DNA from: Episyrphus balteatus
Lineage: Eukaryota > Arthropoda > Insecta > Diptera > Syrphidae
Direction of reading: 5' to 3'
NCBI RefSeq assembly: GCF_945859705.1
Contig: NC_079134.1
Location: 153,237,718 to 153,301,717, forward strand
Length of the DNA stretch: 64,000 bases
Shown: one piece after another, positions 8,517 to 19,495 of the stretch
Layout: every line of letters starts with the position of its first letter
Numbering within the stretch: the first letter of the stretch is position 1
Position numbers and translations under genes: made by a program
The notes under the pieces: model-generated
Database searches by the model: none
Seen by the model: only the letters and a program-made list of their open reading frames with translations
Told to the model about the DNA's origin: nothing

Positions 8517-11378
8517 CTATTGCGGTGCATAGTTCGCAGTTCTGAAGTGTCTAATGCCATATTTTGAAACAAAATTTTGAAACTCTTTGGCCGCAAATTG
8601 TTTCCCGTTATCAGAGTGTATTATGTTTGGAACCCCAAACATATTAATCACATCTTCTTTTAAAAATTTCAACACACTCATAGTGTCTGCTTTACGGAAC
8701 GCTTTCAACAAAACAAATTTGGACAAATGGTCTAAAACAACCAACACATATACATTTCCTAATTTTGACCTCGGATAAGGTCCTAAAAAGTCTATATATA
8801 GTTTTTCAAATGGACGATTACTACAATAAGAAGTCACAATAGGGGGACGAGATAATTGGTTAGACGCTTTACATTGTTTACACACACTACAATTAGAAAC
8901 ATAATCACGCACATGCACAGTCATATTAGGCCAGAAGAAAAACTGCCTAATACGATTCAAAGTTTTCGAAATCCCACCATGCGCAGATTTCGGTGGATCA
9001 TGTGCCCTATACAAGATCCCTTCAGTCAATTCGGTTGGAACCCAAAGCAACCAAGAATGCTCTACCATTTCTTCTTCACCGAACCTTCTAAAAGCTTTCT
9101 TATATACATATCCGTCTTCAATTTTTAAATCGGGAAGTTCATTTTTACGCTCGTTTATAGTAGCAATTAGCTTCAAATATTCTTCCGACTGAAATTCTTC
9201 GGACTCTAAGTCAATCCACGGAGCAACATCTTCCAAGTCCAGAGAATCTACGTGTACCCGAGAAAGAGTATCCGGTACTACATTCTGGCTACCTTTACGG
9301 TGCTGTATGTCGAAGACATAGGTCTGCAAAGACAAACTCCACCTTGCGAGTTTTCCACTCAAATCCTTCATGCTCATCAGCCATTGAAGGCTGGAGTGGT
9401 CAGTAATGACTGTGAAGTCCATGCCCTCGACATACGGCCTGAATTTCTTCACAGCCATCACGGCGGCCATGCACTCCTTCTCGGTCACACTGTAGTTTCT
9501 CTGGCTTTTATTAAATTTTTGAGACATGTAAGCTATAGGGACTTCACCGTCCTCCTCGTCTCTTTGGAACAGTACGGCCCCGATCCCAGCATCCGAAGCA
9601 TCACATTGGATATAAAATCTTTTTGTGAAGTCCGGGTGCGAAAGAACTGGAGCCGAAGTCAATGCACTTTTCAACTCCTCAAACGCCTTCAGTGCTTCCT
9701 CAGTCATTTTGAATTTTACATTTTTCTTGCCCAGCAGATCCGTCAGGGGTGCAGTCAGGCTAGAAAAATTCTTTATGAATTTCCGATACCAGCCTGCTAA
9801 ACCAAGTAACCGCCGAACCTGTTTTTGGGTTTTGGGAAGTGGAAAATCCACTATCGCCTCCACCTTGCCAGGGTCGGTTTTAAGCCGTCCACCACCAACT
9901 ATGAAGCCCAAGTATTTCAACTCCTTGAAGCAAAACTTGGATTTCTTCATGTTGATGGTGAGATTCGCTTTGCGTAAGCAGTCGGCTACTTCGCTTAACA
10001 GGGCGATATGCGTCTCGAAATCCGGCGCCATGATAAGCAAATCGTCCAGATACACGAATACACGATCCCTAAGTCGTGCAGGAATCACCTTGTCCATCAA
10101 CTGGCATAACCTTTGGGCTGCATTGCACAATCCAAAGGGCATAACAGTAAATTGGTACAAGGGTCTTCCCGGTACCGCAAAGGCAGTCTTTTCCCTACTC
10201 TGTTTCTCCAACGGTATTTGCCAGAATGCTTCCTTTAGATCAATACTACTAATGTAGTATGTATCCGGTAGTCGGCTGAGAAGTCCCTCGATATGTGGAA
10301 GTGGATTAGCATTTTTCTTCGTCAGTGAGTTCACCTTACGAGAATCCAAGCAAAGTCTATTTTTGCCTGGTTTCCGCAAGAGAACCACTGGCGAACACCA
10401 CGGGCTTTCACTCACTTCTATAACGCCGAGACTCAACATCCGATCTAACTCTTCATACAAAATGGCTTGTATCGCTGGAGAGACAGGGTAGTGACGCTGC
10501 TTCACAGGGAGCGCATCACCAGTATCTATGACGTGCTCCATCAACGTCGTCTTTCCAAGACCATCCCGGTCAAAACATAGAAACTTCTGCCTGACTGTAT
10601 CCAATCTGGCCTGCTGATCGACACTCAACTGGTGAGCGTTCAGCACTTCAGAATTTTCTTCGAGAGAGACACTACTAACTATTCCTGGGGCTAACTTGAA
10701 CGCCCTCCAAAAGTCAACCCCTAGGTAGATCTCTTGATCCAAATTAGGAACGAGGAAAAACGTGAGCTCCTCTTCTTGGTCATTATGACGAACTTTAATT
10801 TCGATTTTACCTTCTATCGACTGACTTTTACCGTCAGCCGTTTTCACTCCGGATTTAAAGGGAGTTACTCGACAACCTAGCTCTTCGACTAGCTGCATAC
10901 AATTTTTCCCTAATATGCTTACGCTAGCTCCACTGTCGAGCAAACCAAAAACTTCTTTTTCTCCTAATTTAATCCTAGCATAGGGTCGAGGATCTGACGA
11001 TAAATTTAAAATCGAAGACATTTTTATTTTAGTTGCTCTTCGCGCTCGGTACCTTTCTCTACATTTTAAAATCTCTTTAGATGGAACGCTAATCGCACTG
11101 TTAAAAATTCTTTTTTTTGCACTTTCATATTCTTGAAGACGTATATGAAACGGCCTAATTTGGAATAACTTCTTTTCTTTTATTTCATCATCTATATCTT
11201 CCCATTTATCTTCACGTTTTAAAATTTTGATAATTTTCTCTTCCTTTTGTGGAAGAGTTTGTAAACTAGTTTCTTTTTCATTATTGTTTATTATAGGGGG
11301 TTCTATTTTTGGTTGGTACGCGATTCCCCCGAAGCCTTCGCGTCCCTCACTCTGTTTTCCGAGTGGCATCGGGTACAA
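8517..11378 (-). CDS. pol: Pol polyprotein, truncated within integrase (protease, RT, RNase H, integrase N-terminal)
   Basis: The reading frame has 953 residues. The aspartic protease has DSGAS at about residues 148-152. The reverse transcriptase spans about 290-460, with SSIDLKEAFWQ near 378-387 and the YLDD catalytic box at 443-446. RNase H spans about 585-710 (QCDASDAG, ITDHSSLQWL). The integrase zinc-binding HHCC has H793, H800, C830 and C833, and the first two catalytic aspartates are near D863 and D923 (HSDNG). The frame then stops at a TAG before the catalytic Glu. The frame opens after a stop at 11379 and overlaps the gag 3' end by about 76 bases in the -1 frame, so pol is expected as a Gag-Pol frameshift product. 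A CAAAAATAG run at the gag stop is one possible slip site. The first codon shown is TTG, so this is not an independent start. Confidence 0.93.
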   Translation of the reverse strand: MYPMPLGKQSEGREGFGGIAYQPKIEPPIINNNEKETSLQTLPQKEEKIIKILKREDKWEDIDDEIKEKKLFQIRPFHIRLQEYESAKKRIFNSAISVPSKEILKCRERYRARRATKIKMSSILNLSSDPRPYARIKLGEKEVFGLLDSGASVSILGKNCMQLVEELGCRVTPFKSGVKTADGKSQSIEGKIEIKVRHNDQEEELTFFLVPNLDQEIYLGVDFWRAFKLAPGIVSSVSLEENSEVLNAHQLSVDQQARLDTVRQKFLCFDRDGLGKTTLMEHVIDTGDALPVKQRHYPVSPAIQAILYEELDRMLSLGVIEVSESPWCSPVVLLRKPGKNRLCLDSRKVNSLTKKNANPLPHIEGLLSRLPDTYYISSIDLKEAFWQIPLEKQSREKTAFAVPGRPLYQFTVMPFGLCNAAQRLCQLMDKVIPARLRDRVFVYLDDLLIMAPDFETHIALLSEVADCLRKANLTINMKKSKFCFKELKYLGFIVGGGRLKTDPGKVEAIVDFPLPKTQKQVRRLLGLAGWYRKFIKNFSSLTAPLTDLLGKKNVKFKMTEEALKAFEELKSALTSAPVLSHPDFTKRFYIQCDASDAGIGAVLFQRDEEDGEVPIAYMSQKFNKSQRNYSVTEKECMAAVMAVKKFRPYVEGMDFTVITDHSSLQWLMSMKDLSGKLARWSLSLQTYVFDIQHRKGSQNVVPDTLSRVHVDSLDLEDVAPWIDLESEEFQSEEYLKLIATINERKNELPDLKIEDGYVYKKAFRRFGEEEMVEHSWLLWVPTELTEGILYRAHDPPKSAHGGISKTLNRIRQFFFWPNMTVHVRDYVSNCSVCKQCKASNQLSRPPIVTSYCSNRPFEKLYIDFLGPYPRSKLGNVYVLVVLDHLSKFVLLKAFRKADTMSVLKFLKEDVINMFGVPNIIHSDNGKQFAAKEFQNFVSKYGIRHFRTANYAPQ

Positions 11379-13126
11379 TTAGTTGTATAGTAACCTTCTA
11401 GACCACAGTTATAGCAATGGACTCGTCTTTCGGAAGGGCAGTTGAACCAAGTGTGGCCCTGCTCCTTACAGTTCCAACACTCCAGAGTGGAAGCATCAGC
11501 CTGTTTCCGAGGAGGGTTTTTCGGACGTGCCTGACCAAACTGATAAGCCGCTAGTCGTTCCTCCGAAGGCTGGTATTCATCTTCATACTCCAGCTCGTTC
11601 ACACCATACCTAGCTGAAGACCTACCAGTTGGCTTCGGCAGTTCACTATCCTTCTTCGGAAACGCAGCTTCTACTTCCTTGCAAACATGTCTCAGCTGAT
11701 CAAGGGAAAAGATTGCTTGAGGGAAAACCAAATTTCTTAATTTGTCGTTGAGGTTTCGTTTTAATACCTTTACTATATCAGCTTCTGGAATTGGCATTCG
11801 CAACTGGTACCTCATTTTGTTTATTGCTACGAAAAATTCCTCACTACTCTCGTTCGGATTTTGTTTCCGTTTTATAATATTCCGTACGATTTCTATATCA
11901 GTAAGGGGGTTTTGGTATCGGCTTAGCAAAGCTTCTTTTAAGGTTGGCCAATCTAAATCTTTGTCTCCTTGGTACTGCCAGAACCAATCTAATGCCGGAC
12001 CCGAGAGCAATTGGTGGAAGTCTCTCAGTACCTCCTTCCACGGAGACGCATGCCGCTTCTGCTGCTGCTCTACTCTAACCACGAAGTCTTCGACTGTCAG
12101 GTGGTCTGACAGGCCGTCGAACTTCCCTATACCCCACTTATCTAACCTTGTTGGAGCTCGATATCCGGAAGTCATAAATGGACTTATAACTGGAGGTGGA
12201 TAAGGGAAAGGTGTAAATGGAGTTTGATAACTCCCAAAAACTGGAGGATTGTACTGCGGTTGGAAAGGTATTTCCGGGGCAGTCGACTGAATTGGATTAT
12301 TTCTACCTTGACGCCCTACTGGTACAAACGCACTTCTACCTTGATCAGCTAAAGGATTTGCATACACTGGTGGTGGCCCTGCAGGAGCCGGGTTATAACT
12401 TGCAACTCGTGGTGGAGCTACGTGGAATTGATTTGACGTTGGTGGTCGTACATTGTTAACAGGTGGTTGACTGGGAGTTGGAACACTAACTGGTGGAACT
12501 GGTATCGCCAAATTTAGTTTCTCCAGAAAACCATTTAATTGACTCTGTATACCCTCGCTAATGGCTCTCTCCACATTCTGCTGCAACACTTCTTGACAAC
12601 TGGACATACTTCGGGTAATTTCTGATTGTATAAATGTAGTTACATTCTCTGGTATAACCTTCTTTTCTTTTGTTTTAGGCCAAGAACGAATAAGACTATC
12701 GAGGATACCTCTTGATCCCTGGTTGGTATGGTTACCCATTGCCCTATCATCAAGCTCTAGACCTGGAGCTTGCCTAACCGTTTCGTCGACTCCCGCCCCA
12801 CTAAGATCACTATACGTCGGGGTCGAAATCGAACTGGTGTTATGACTAACATTGGAATTATTTAAGTTTTGACCGGTTGGGTTTGTACCATTTGCATTTG
12901 GTACAATGGGATTTGGGACATGTGGAACTACACCGCCAACACCGCCTATGTTTTGAGATGAGGAACGAGTTTGCCTATCAGTAGGTGGAGGTGAGTGTAG
13001 GACTTTGGGCCTCGCACCTGTGTTAATTTTCTGCTTTGCTGATCTAGTAATTCTCATCTCTTCTCTTTCAGCCTCTTGGAGCATTCGCTGTATGCGTTCT
13101 TCTTCGTCTTTATTAGCATGTGCCAT
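11303..13126 (-). CDS. gag: Gag polyprotein
   Basis: A 607-residue reading frame begins at ATG 13126, the first ATG of a long open frame after the leader. The N-terminal third is acidic/charged and then low-complexity, rich in Pro, Asn and Ser (about residues 35-310). A conserved capsid-like region follows (about 325-480; includes WGIGKFDGLSDHLTVEDFV and retrotransposon-gag-like LDWFWQYQG). Near the C-terminus there are two zinc knuckles. The first is a canonical CX2CX4HX4C (CWNCKEQGHTWFNC). The second has Tyr in place of His (CYNCGLEGYYTTNC) followed by CX2C-like residues. It assembles the particle and binds element RNA, as known for the family. No internal stop was seen. Confidence 0.93.
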   Translation of the reverse strand: MAHANKDEEERIQRMLQEAEREEMRITRSAKQKINTGARPKVLHSPPPTDRQTRSSSQNIGGVGGVVPHVPNPIVPNANGTNPTGQNLNNSNVSHNTSSISTPTYSDLSGAGVDETVRQAPGLELDDRAMGNHTNQGSRGILDSLIRSWPKTKEKKVIPENVTTFIQSEITRSMSSCQEVLQQNVERAISEGIQSQLNGFLEKLNLAIPVPPVSVPTPSQPPVNNVRPPTSNQFHVAPPRVASYNPAPAGPPPVYANPLADQGRSAFVPVGRQGRNNPIQSTAPEIPFQPQYNPPVFGSYQTPFTPFPYPPPVISPFMTSGYRAPTRLDKWGIGKFDGLSDHLTVEDFVVRVEQQQKRHASPWKEVLRDFHQLLSGPALDWFWQYQGDKDLDWPTLKEALLSRYQNPLTDIEIVRNIIKRKQNPNESSEEFFVAINKMRYQLRMPIPEADIVKVLKRNLNDKLRNLVFPQAIFSLDQLRHVCKEVEAAFPKKDSELPKPTGRSSARYGVNELEYEDEYQPSEERLAAYQFGQARPKNPPRKQADASTLECWNCKEQGHTWFNCPSERRVHCYNCGLEGYYTTNCTRCHSENRVRDAKASGESRTNQK

Positions 13127-15307
13127 TCTGGATTTTTATATCAACAGACTCAACAAGTAGAACGAAGTTCAACAATGGAAGTATGCCGATAAACAAAACA
13201 AGTACTTAATGTGGTGAGTTTTTGAAATTAACTAACTCTATTTTTACCTTCTTTTACTTTATTATTTTTGAAAACTGTTAACCTTTTTATTTTCAAAAAA
13301 AAACGAATGTCTTAATATAAATAAATCTAATTAAATTATTGTAACAAAAAAATAAATTAATTAACAAAACTGTACCTTTTACCAAAAAAAATTGAAATTA
13401 CGAACAAAAATTTTCTTGCTGTTCAAAAAAACTTTTTAAATTTTGAAAAATGAACAGAAAAATAAATTAATGTAACTGTAACAAAAAGTAATTAACAAAA
13501 AAACTGAATATGTAATAAATTAACAAAAAAATTAACGAAAAAAAAAATGTTTAACTAAACGAATGAAAATAAATAACAAAAAAAATGTGAAATAAATAAA
13601 TTTTGAAAACCAATTACTGATTTCTTTAAGAATTGTTTAAATGTAAATGAAGAATGATTGAAAAAAATTAAATGAACAGAAAAAATTGTATAAATAGTGA
13701 AAAAACTTAAACTATAAAAAAAATTAACGTATTTTCAAAACCAAAAATGAAATTTGAAAAAAAAAATCGAAGAAAACGAAAATTTTTAATAAATAAATAA
13801 GTATTTTCAAAAAAACTTGAAAAACGAACAGAAAATTGTACCTAAAACTAAACAAAAAAATAAATAACAATAATTTCCTAAATTTATGTTTTTAAAATCT
13901 TAAAGTACCTTTTCCTTAGAAAAAGACTTAAGTTTGCTAAACGAAATAGAAAATTTTTAATTTCTCCAATTGCAAAATTTGAAAATAAAAAAAATTGAAT
14001 TGAAGAATGACGAAACTATATTAAACTTGATAAATGAAACGAAAACTAAACTTAGAAAACAAAATAAATTAACGAAACTAAACTTTCAAAAATTTCAGAA
14101 GTTTCTAAAAATAATTCAAAAATTCCTTTTTTTTTCAAAAAAAAAGAAAAGATTTCAATTAGAAATTAACGAAAAACAAGTAATTTTCTTAATCTTAGTT
14201 TAATATTTTTTTTTATTTTCAAAAAAAACTTAAACAATTAAGAAATTTTCTAACAAAACGAAAATCGGTACTAGAAAGAAAAACGAAAACAGTAACTAAG
14301 ATCTAATTCAAAATTTTGTAATTTTTTTGAAAATTAGATTTATATTTTTGTAGTATTGTATTATTGGATATTTTGTGTTTTTATTGTTTCATATTATTAA
14401 GGATATGTTGTATTTTTGTATATTTGTATATGTGTATGTACTAATACTTCAGTAGACACTTATTATTTTTTTTTTTTTTCAAAGTATTTTTACTTTAAAA
14501 AAAAACGATATTCCTTGACGAGGTTATAATTTTTAAAAATAACTTTTTTGAGTTTTGGTAATTTTCAAAAAAAATTGTTAGATTGTAGGGTTTGTTTCTT
14601 ACGAATACGGGGTGCTTCAGGTAGCTTTGTAGCGAATCCGATGATACGATCCTACTTACGACCATACTAAAAAAAGACTTCAGACAGACGAACTAAACTC
14701 CCTTGAGATGACAATAATATGGGACCAGAACTCTATCAGAAACACTAACAAATCACATTACAAAGTTTTCCTAATCGTTCCCGCAATCCTAGACTGTCTC
14801 TAGGACCTTGTCTAGAAGACATGAAACGACTAGTAAAACTCGACAAACAATGTTGAAAGGATGAAGTCAGACTAAAATTCAAAACAATCATCACTTTCAA
14901 GTAGGAACTCACAAGACTATAGGATTAGAAAATTGAAAATTAGAGATTGAAAAGCGAAAATTTATAAGGATAGGATTAGGGAAAAACGATACAAATTACA
15001 CGTTATCTTTTGCTACTGCAAGTTCATGAAAAACAACGCCGCGATACACCTAGGTACATCTCTGGGATCTTCCTGGTGCAGACTTGCGTGTTTTCAGAGA
15101 CTTAACAATAACAAGAGATAAACGCGAACAAACACTAACCGCAGTCACTGTGAATTTTCAAGTACTCGTCGCGATACACCTAGGTACATCTCTGGGATCT
15201 TCCTGGTGCAGACTTACGAGCTTAAAAATTCACAGTAAGTTTGGTTGAAACTTCACGACATAAAAAAACTGAAACTAGGACTACAAAAATCTAAGACAAA
15301 TGCCTTA
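13127..15307 (-). other. Retrotransposon 5' leader (untranslated)
   Basis: About 2.2 kb between the PBS and the gag start. The plus strand is strikingly A-rich, so the RNA would be U-rich for most of 13,200-14,350. A more complex part near the PBS (14,600-15,300) carries a duplicated 46-bp block. No coding potential was found. Such leaders usually hold packaging and dimerisation signals. Confidence 0.7.
15040..15215 (-). repeat. 46-bp direct repeat in the leader
   Basis: A 46-bp block beginning CGCGATACACCTAGGTACAT is present identically at 15040-15085 and 15170-15215, a period of 130 bp. It lies 100-285 bases downstream of the PBS in the element's sense. The position suggests a packaging or translation-control role. 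That role is inferred. Confidence 0.75.
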
Positions 15308-15321
15308 GACGTTGGGCGCCA
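15308..15321 (-). promoter_or_regulatory. Primer binding site, tRNA-Lys type
   Basis: The minus strand reads TGGCGCCCAACGTC three bases inside the 5' LTR end (CGCAACA, AAA, PBS). TGGCGCCCAACG is the core complementary to the 3' end of the tRNA-Lys used by gypsy and by several retroviruses. This fixes the orientation: the right-hand LTR is the 5' LTR. Confidence 0.88.
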
Positions 15322-15324
15322 TTT

Positions 15325-18300
15325 TGTTGCGAGGCAAGAGGAGCGGAGGAGGTGTAGGTAGGTTGGTAAGGTAGGAAGTAGGATGAGGTAGGAAATAAGA
15401 AAAGGAAGTGTTTGGAAAAGAAAGGAAGGAATGCTAAGTTCCGGAGGACGTGGCCTGCTTGCGATGCACGGCATAAGCTCGCCGGATGGGGGGGATCTTG
15501 CCCCCGAAACTTAACCTCACCTGCAAACAAAAACATAAATCAGGCCGAGAACAAAAATCGAAAAAAAAACCGTTTTTGAAAAATGTGACAGCAGACGGAC
15601 TATCATCATCTCAAGGGCACTGCTGATGTTGGTGCAGTGTGGCCTATTCCCTCCCAACCATGGAAACCCGCGGCCATATTTGGATTCCCCCAAGATGGTG
15701 GATGATCGGTTTCAGATCATACCATCTTCACCGAAACTCAGCTACCGTGGCACCCCTGAAAAAAGTCTTCAAATATACATGTTCACACTCTCGGAACAAG
15801 AAAACAAAATCATTTCAACTTTTAGGCGATTTGAAGTTTATTTAGGTGACAGTATATGTTATAAGGTGAAATAATCTCAAATTTGACGTTAATTCTTCTA
15901 ATTTATAATTAAGATTCACATTATTTTATGAGTACGAATTTAAGTAAGAAATTAAACAAAAAAAATTTTAACAAAAGATAAAAAAAGATACCAAAAAAAA
16001 AATTAATTTATAAATTTACGACAGTGAATGGAAACTCTTCTCCAAAATGTCGAAAAATGTATCAAAAAAAACTTGGACCAGGATTTAGGGTCCTACGACA
16101 ACACTAACAACTTAACGAAATACAAAAAAAAGCAAAAATTCACCCTACCCCTAGAGAGCTCTTTGGAGGTAGCTGGAAAAATGCACTTCAAAAAAACAAT
16201 TTATGGGACCCCGTCGACACTAGAGAAACTTTCCAAAAACACTTTATAAACAAAATAAAAAACTAACAAAACAAAATTATAAAAAAAATAATGAATTATT
16301 AAATCCTTCAATGCCTGTTTTAACAAAATTTTATATATATTTATAGGACAAACACAAACACAAAAAAAAAATCTCCTTCTCGATCTGATAGGGGCTGATT
16401 TTATAAAGACGTTTTCGTGATATTCTTTTCTTTCAAAACTTTTTTTTTTGTTGAGTTAAAAAACTCACTGTGACCTTTGGGTTTATTTTTGTTTAATGTT
16501 CTTTCTTTGTGTCTTTCAGGATCGTTATAGGGGGCTTATTGGTGTCAGCCAGCCGGGACTATATGACTGCGAGGTGCTCCGGTGGACGGGCGACTTGGAT
16601 GGATATGTCCGGCAACCAACCTCTTTCGTTATAGCTTCAAACCTCTATTTTTCTGTTCGTCCAGATCCCAAAAGATAATCACTCAAAGTGAGCACAGACC
16701 AAAGGAAAGTCCACGAAATTTGGTATAAATTAAAAAAAAAACGTGCGGCGGCCCAGTTCTAAGATGGATATCTTGGACCGCCGAAAACCAACCTAGTAAT
16801 ATACCTCATTGTATTTTTTGTATATACTAAAAATTGAAATTTCAATAATAAACTCACCACTATTCTTATCTTGTTTTATTTCCTCAATTTAGGATTTATT
16901 TAAGTTCTAGGGCACGTAAGGAGATAGGAGAGTCTCCTATAATATACCAAAAAGGACACACAAAATAAATAAGTATTCACGCAAAAAAAATAAAAAAAAA
17001 ACATTAATACGCACCACAATTTTATATAGTAGAATTCCAATTTTTTTTTTTCCTTTTATTTGGCGATTTTATCACTTGCAATAAAAAAAAGGCACCACTT
17101 TTTATAGGGGGTGTTTTATTTTTATTTTATTTTTCTTAAAAAAAAAATTTCAAATTCAAATTTTTTTCACCACTGGTTTAAATTATGAACTTTTTAATTT
17201 GAATGACTTTTGTGAAATGTCAAAAGAAATCGCAATTTACGTTCAACTTAGAGGAAATATGAAAGAGACGAGTATATTTTGTATTAAAAACTATCATTGC
17301 AAAGGTAAAAAAAAATTAATCGTATGATTTACTTAACGGCAAAACATCATCCGTTGCCTATATATTTATTTAAGCTAAACCTATACTATCATACCCAACA
17401 TTTTCATACGTCGATATATGGTTGTCCTTCTCTATTTTAATTTTAATAAGTTTGTATATTCGCCGGGGTGTGTTCCAAAATACTGACGGTGTAGTTCAGG
17501 CGCTGGATTTATATTTAGTCTCGTATGCAGATGGCGCTAGGGTCAAACAAATATTTTTACCCTCAGTATTTTAAAATACAATTTAATGTACAATTTAATG
17601 TACCTAGAGTATTATAGAAACTACATAATCACCCATTTCTATCATCACATACAGTTAACCATGCGTATCCATCAATTTTATAACTTTTAATTTTTCAAAA
17701 CATTTAGAACACGCTTGTACTTTGACACAAAACGTAATAAAGACTAGAAATGACAACTATTATCCGTAAAAACATCGAAAGAAACGCGAAAACACATAAA
17801 ACGGAGTTATATTTAGGCTGACAAGACAAAACGTCACGTGTAAACAGCAAAAGTGACGCGTGTAAACGTAAAATAACTTGGACCGAACGATGAAATAGCT
17901 TAAAAGACGTACGATTTAAACAAATAAACAGAATATGACGTATAAAACCGAGTGAATATAAAAGTTATAACAAAAATATAACACTTATAGCAAACGAATT
18001 CTTATTTCACCCCTTTTGGTGTAAAAACGGTTCTCATGCAATTTTTGATGATAGAAATCGTTGATACCTTTAATTTAACCTCGGTTGTGTCATTAACCAT
18101 AGTTTTTCTCCCTATTACATTTTTCACCGAGTTACCCTTCCCACCAATCATATTCCAGTATTGGAAAGCTAATCATCTCGATCATTATTATCTATGGGTA
18201 ACCAATCTATGAAATAAATTGTCAAAGGTCTATACATTGACATTCATGATTGACATTCTGAAAACAACACGGACAAAGAAGGAAGACAAAATGGCAGCAA

Positions 18301-18513
18301 TTTGGTGAGTATTAAATTTATTTAATATTTTCAAGGTATTTCCCTTTTTTTTTCTTTTATATTTTTTTTCAGGTACTCCCTACTTCCTAAAGAAGAACAG
18401 GATTCGTCATTTAAGGTAAGTTGTTCAGCTTTTCTTGTAAATTTGTGTTTCTATGAGGTTTGTTCACATCGGGTTTTTTTTTTTTTTTTTAGCAGCAACA
18501 GGCGTCCGCAACA
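15325..18513 (-). repeat. 5' LTR (right copy, 3,189 bp)
   Basis: Starts TGTTGCG and ends CGCAACA. Nearly identical to 3332-6429 but includes 91 bp (near 15,565-15,660) missing there. As the 5' LTR it should hold the element's promoter on the minus strand, but no certain TATA box or initiator could be assigned. The antisense ATG/splice structure recurs from 18291. Confidence 0.93.
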
Positions 18514-19495
18514 AAATCGAACTCGAGATAACAATTTTACATGACATTACGATGATGGAGAATGCCAAAAAAGTGGGTCCGGCAATTCTGTCTGTCTGTC
18601 TGTCTGTCTGTAAGAACCTCGAGCTACAGCTTAAACTACTGGAGCTATTTTCTTCAAACTTGGTAGTTAACAGTTTTTGGTGATTCCCTAGAGAAGAAAT
18701 TGAAATTTTTTTTTTAGGACCAAAACTAACGGTACCTGTCATGTAACGGAAATACAAACGATTTTGATTAAATTTTTTGTGTGTAGTAAAGCACATAGAA
18801 GCTTTCTTTGGAAATAAAAAAAATATTTTTTGTACAGTTATTAACTGTACCTGCCATAGAACCGTTTTTTTGATTTATGAATTTCTCGTAAACTACAAAA
18901 CAGATTTCGACCAAAATTTTTATACAGAAAAGTTTAAGCAATTATTTTTTAAAAAAAATTTTTAATTTTTCAAAAAACACATTTTTGGATTTTTAAATTC
19001 AATTTTTTGAAAACGGGTCGGTGAAAAATTTTGAAATTTCGTTTTTAGGTGTAAATTAATTATTTCTTCGAAATGGCATACCAAGTTTTTTTTTGAAAAA
19101 TGTTGGAAAATTTTTATATATAAAAAATTATTTAAAAAAAAAACCGCTCTAACGATTTTCGAAAAATTTTTTCTGAAAATTCCTTTTTATACAAGAAACA
19201 AAATGGCGTACTTATTTTTTTGTAAAAGATCATATAAAACGGTTTTTAATTATTTATAAAATCAGATTTTATTTTTTTTTTCACCACTTATGAAATTCCG
19301 TGAAAATATCAAATTTTAAATTTTCCTTTATTTTTATGAATGAAAAGCTTTAACATTAGACTAACTTTTACCATAAGAGCAAGTACGTGCGACCCCAGTC
19401 GTGCAATTTATTATTATTTCATATCGCAAAAAAATTGAAATAGTGAAAATAAAAACCAAGTTGAATACTTCATTTATATAAAATAAAATGCATGC
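18514..19495 (+). repeat. Right part of the split dispersed repeat, with (TCTG)n
   Basis: Starts with the right AAAT target duplication, then tcgaactcgagataacaatt and a TCTG microsatellite (about 18588-18611). A long AT-rich body follows, containing near-palindromic cassettes of the form ACGGTACCTGYCAT. It ends near 19,378-19,490 with agagcaagtacgtgcgaccc and gtcgtgca motifs shared with 39,095-39,130 and 57,995-58,050. Homologous copies lie at 36.4, 42.5, 47.7, 54.8, 58.3 and 63.2 kb. No transposase was seen. The family is unnamed here. Confidence 0.75.

Larger units (their letters stand above)
3332..18513 (-). mobile_element. Full-length Ty3/gypsy-type LTR retrotransposon with giant LTRs
   Basis: A 15,182-bp element begins TGTTGCG and ends CGCAACA, giving a short inverted terminus. 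It is flanked on both sides by AAAT (3328-3331 and 18514-18517). Two near-identical direct repeats of 3,098 and 3,189 bp are the LTRs. The coding strand is minus, so the right-hand repeat is the 5' LTR. In the element's sense the order is 5' LTR, PBS, a leader of about 2.2 kb, gag, pol (protease-RT-RNase H-integrase), a 1.5 kb non-coding 3' region with a motif array, and 3' LTR. No env-like ORF was seen. PR-RT-RH-IN order and the tRNA-Lys type PBS place it in Ty3/gypsy. The few LTR differences imply recent insertion, yet pol carries a stop codon and a frameshift. Confidence 0.93.

Noticed and set aside
9252..10257. Plus-strand ORFs of 182 and 210 codons opposite pol
   Set aside because: These are antisense readings of a strongly supported pol gene with no domain similarity of their own.
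11742..12459. Plus-strand ORFs opposite gag
   Set aside because: Antisense readings of gag without recognisable domains.
18453..18683. ORF over the (TCTG)n tract, and the similar one at 36400-36591
   Set aside because: The Ser-Val-Cys-Leu repeats come from the microsatellite. The upstream part is non-coding repeat sequence.
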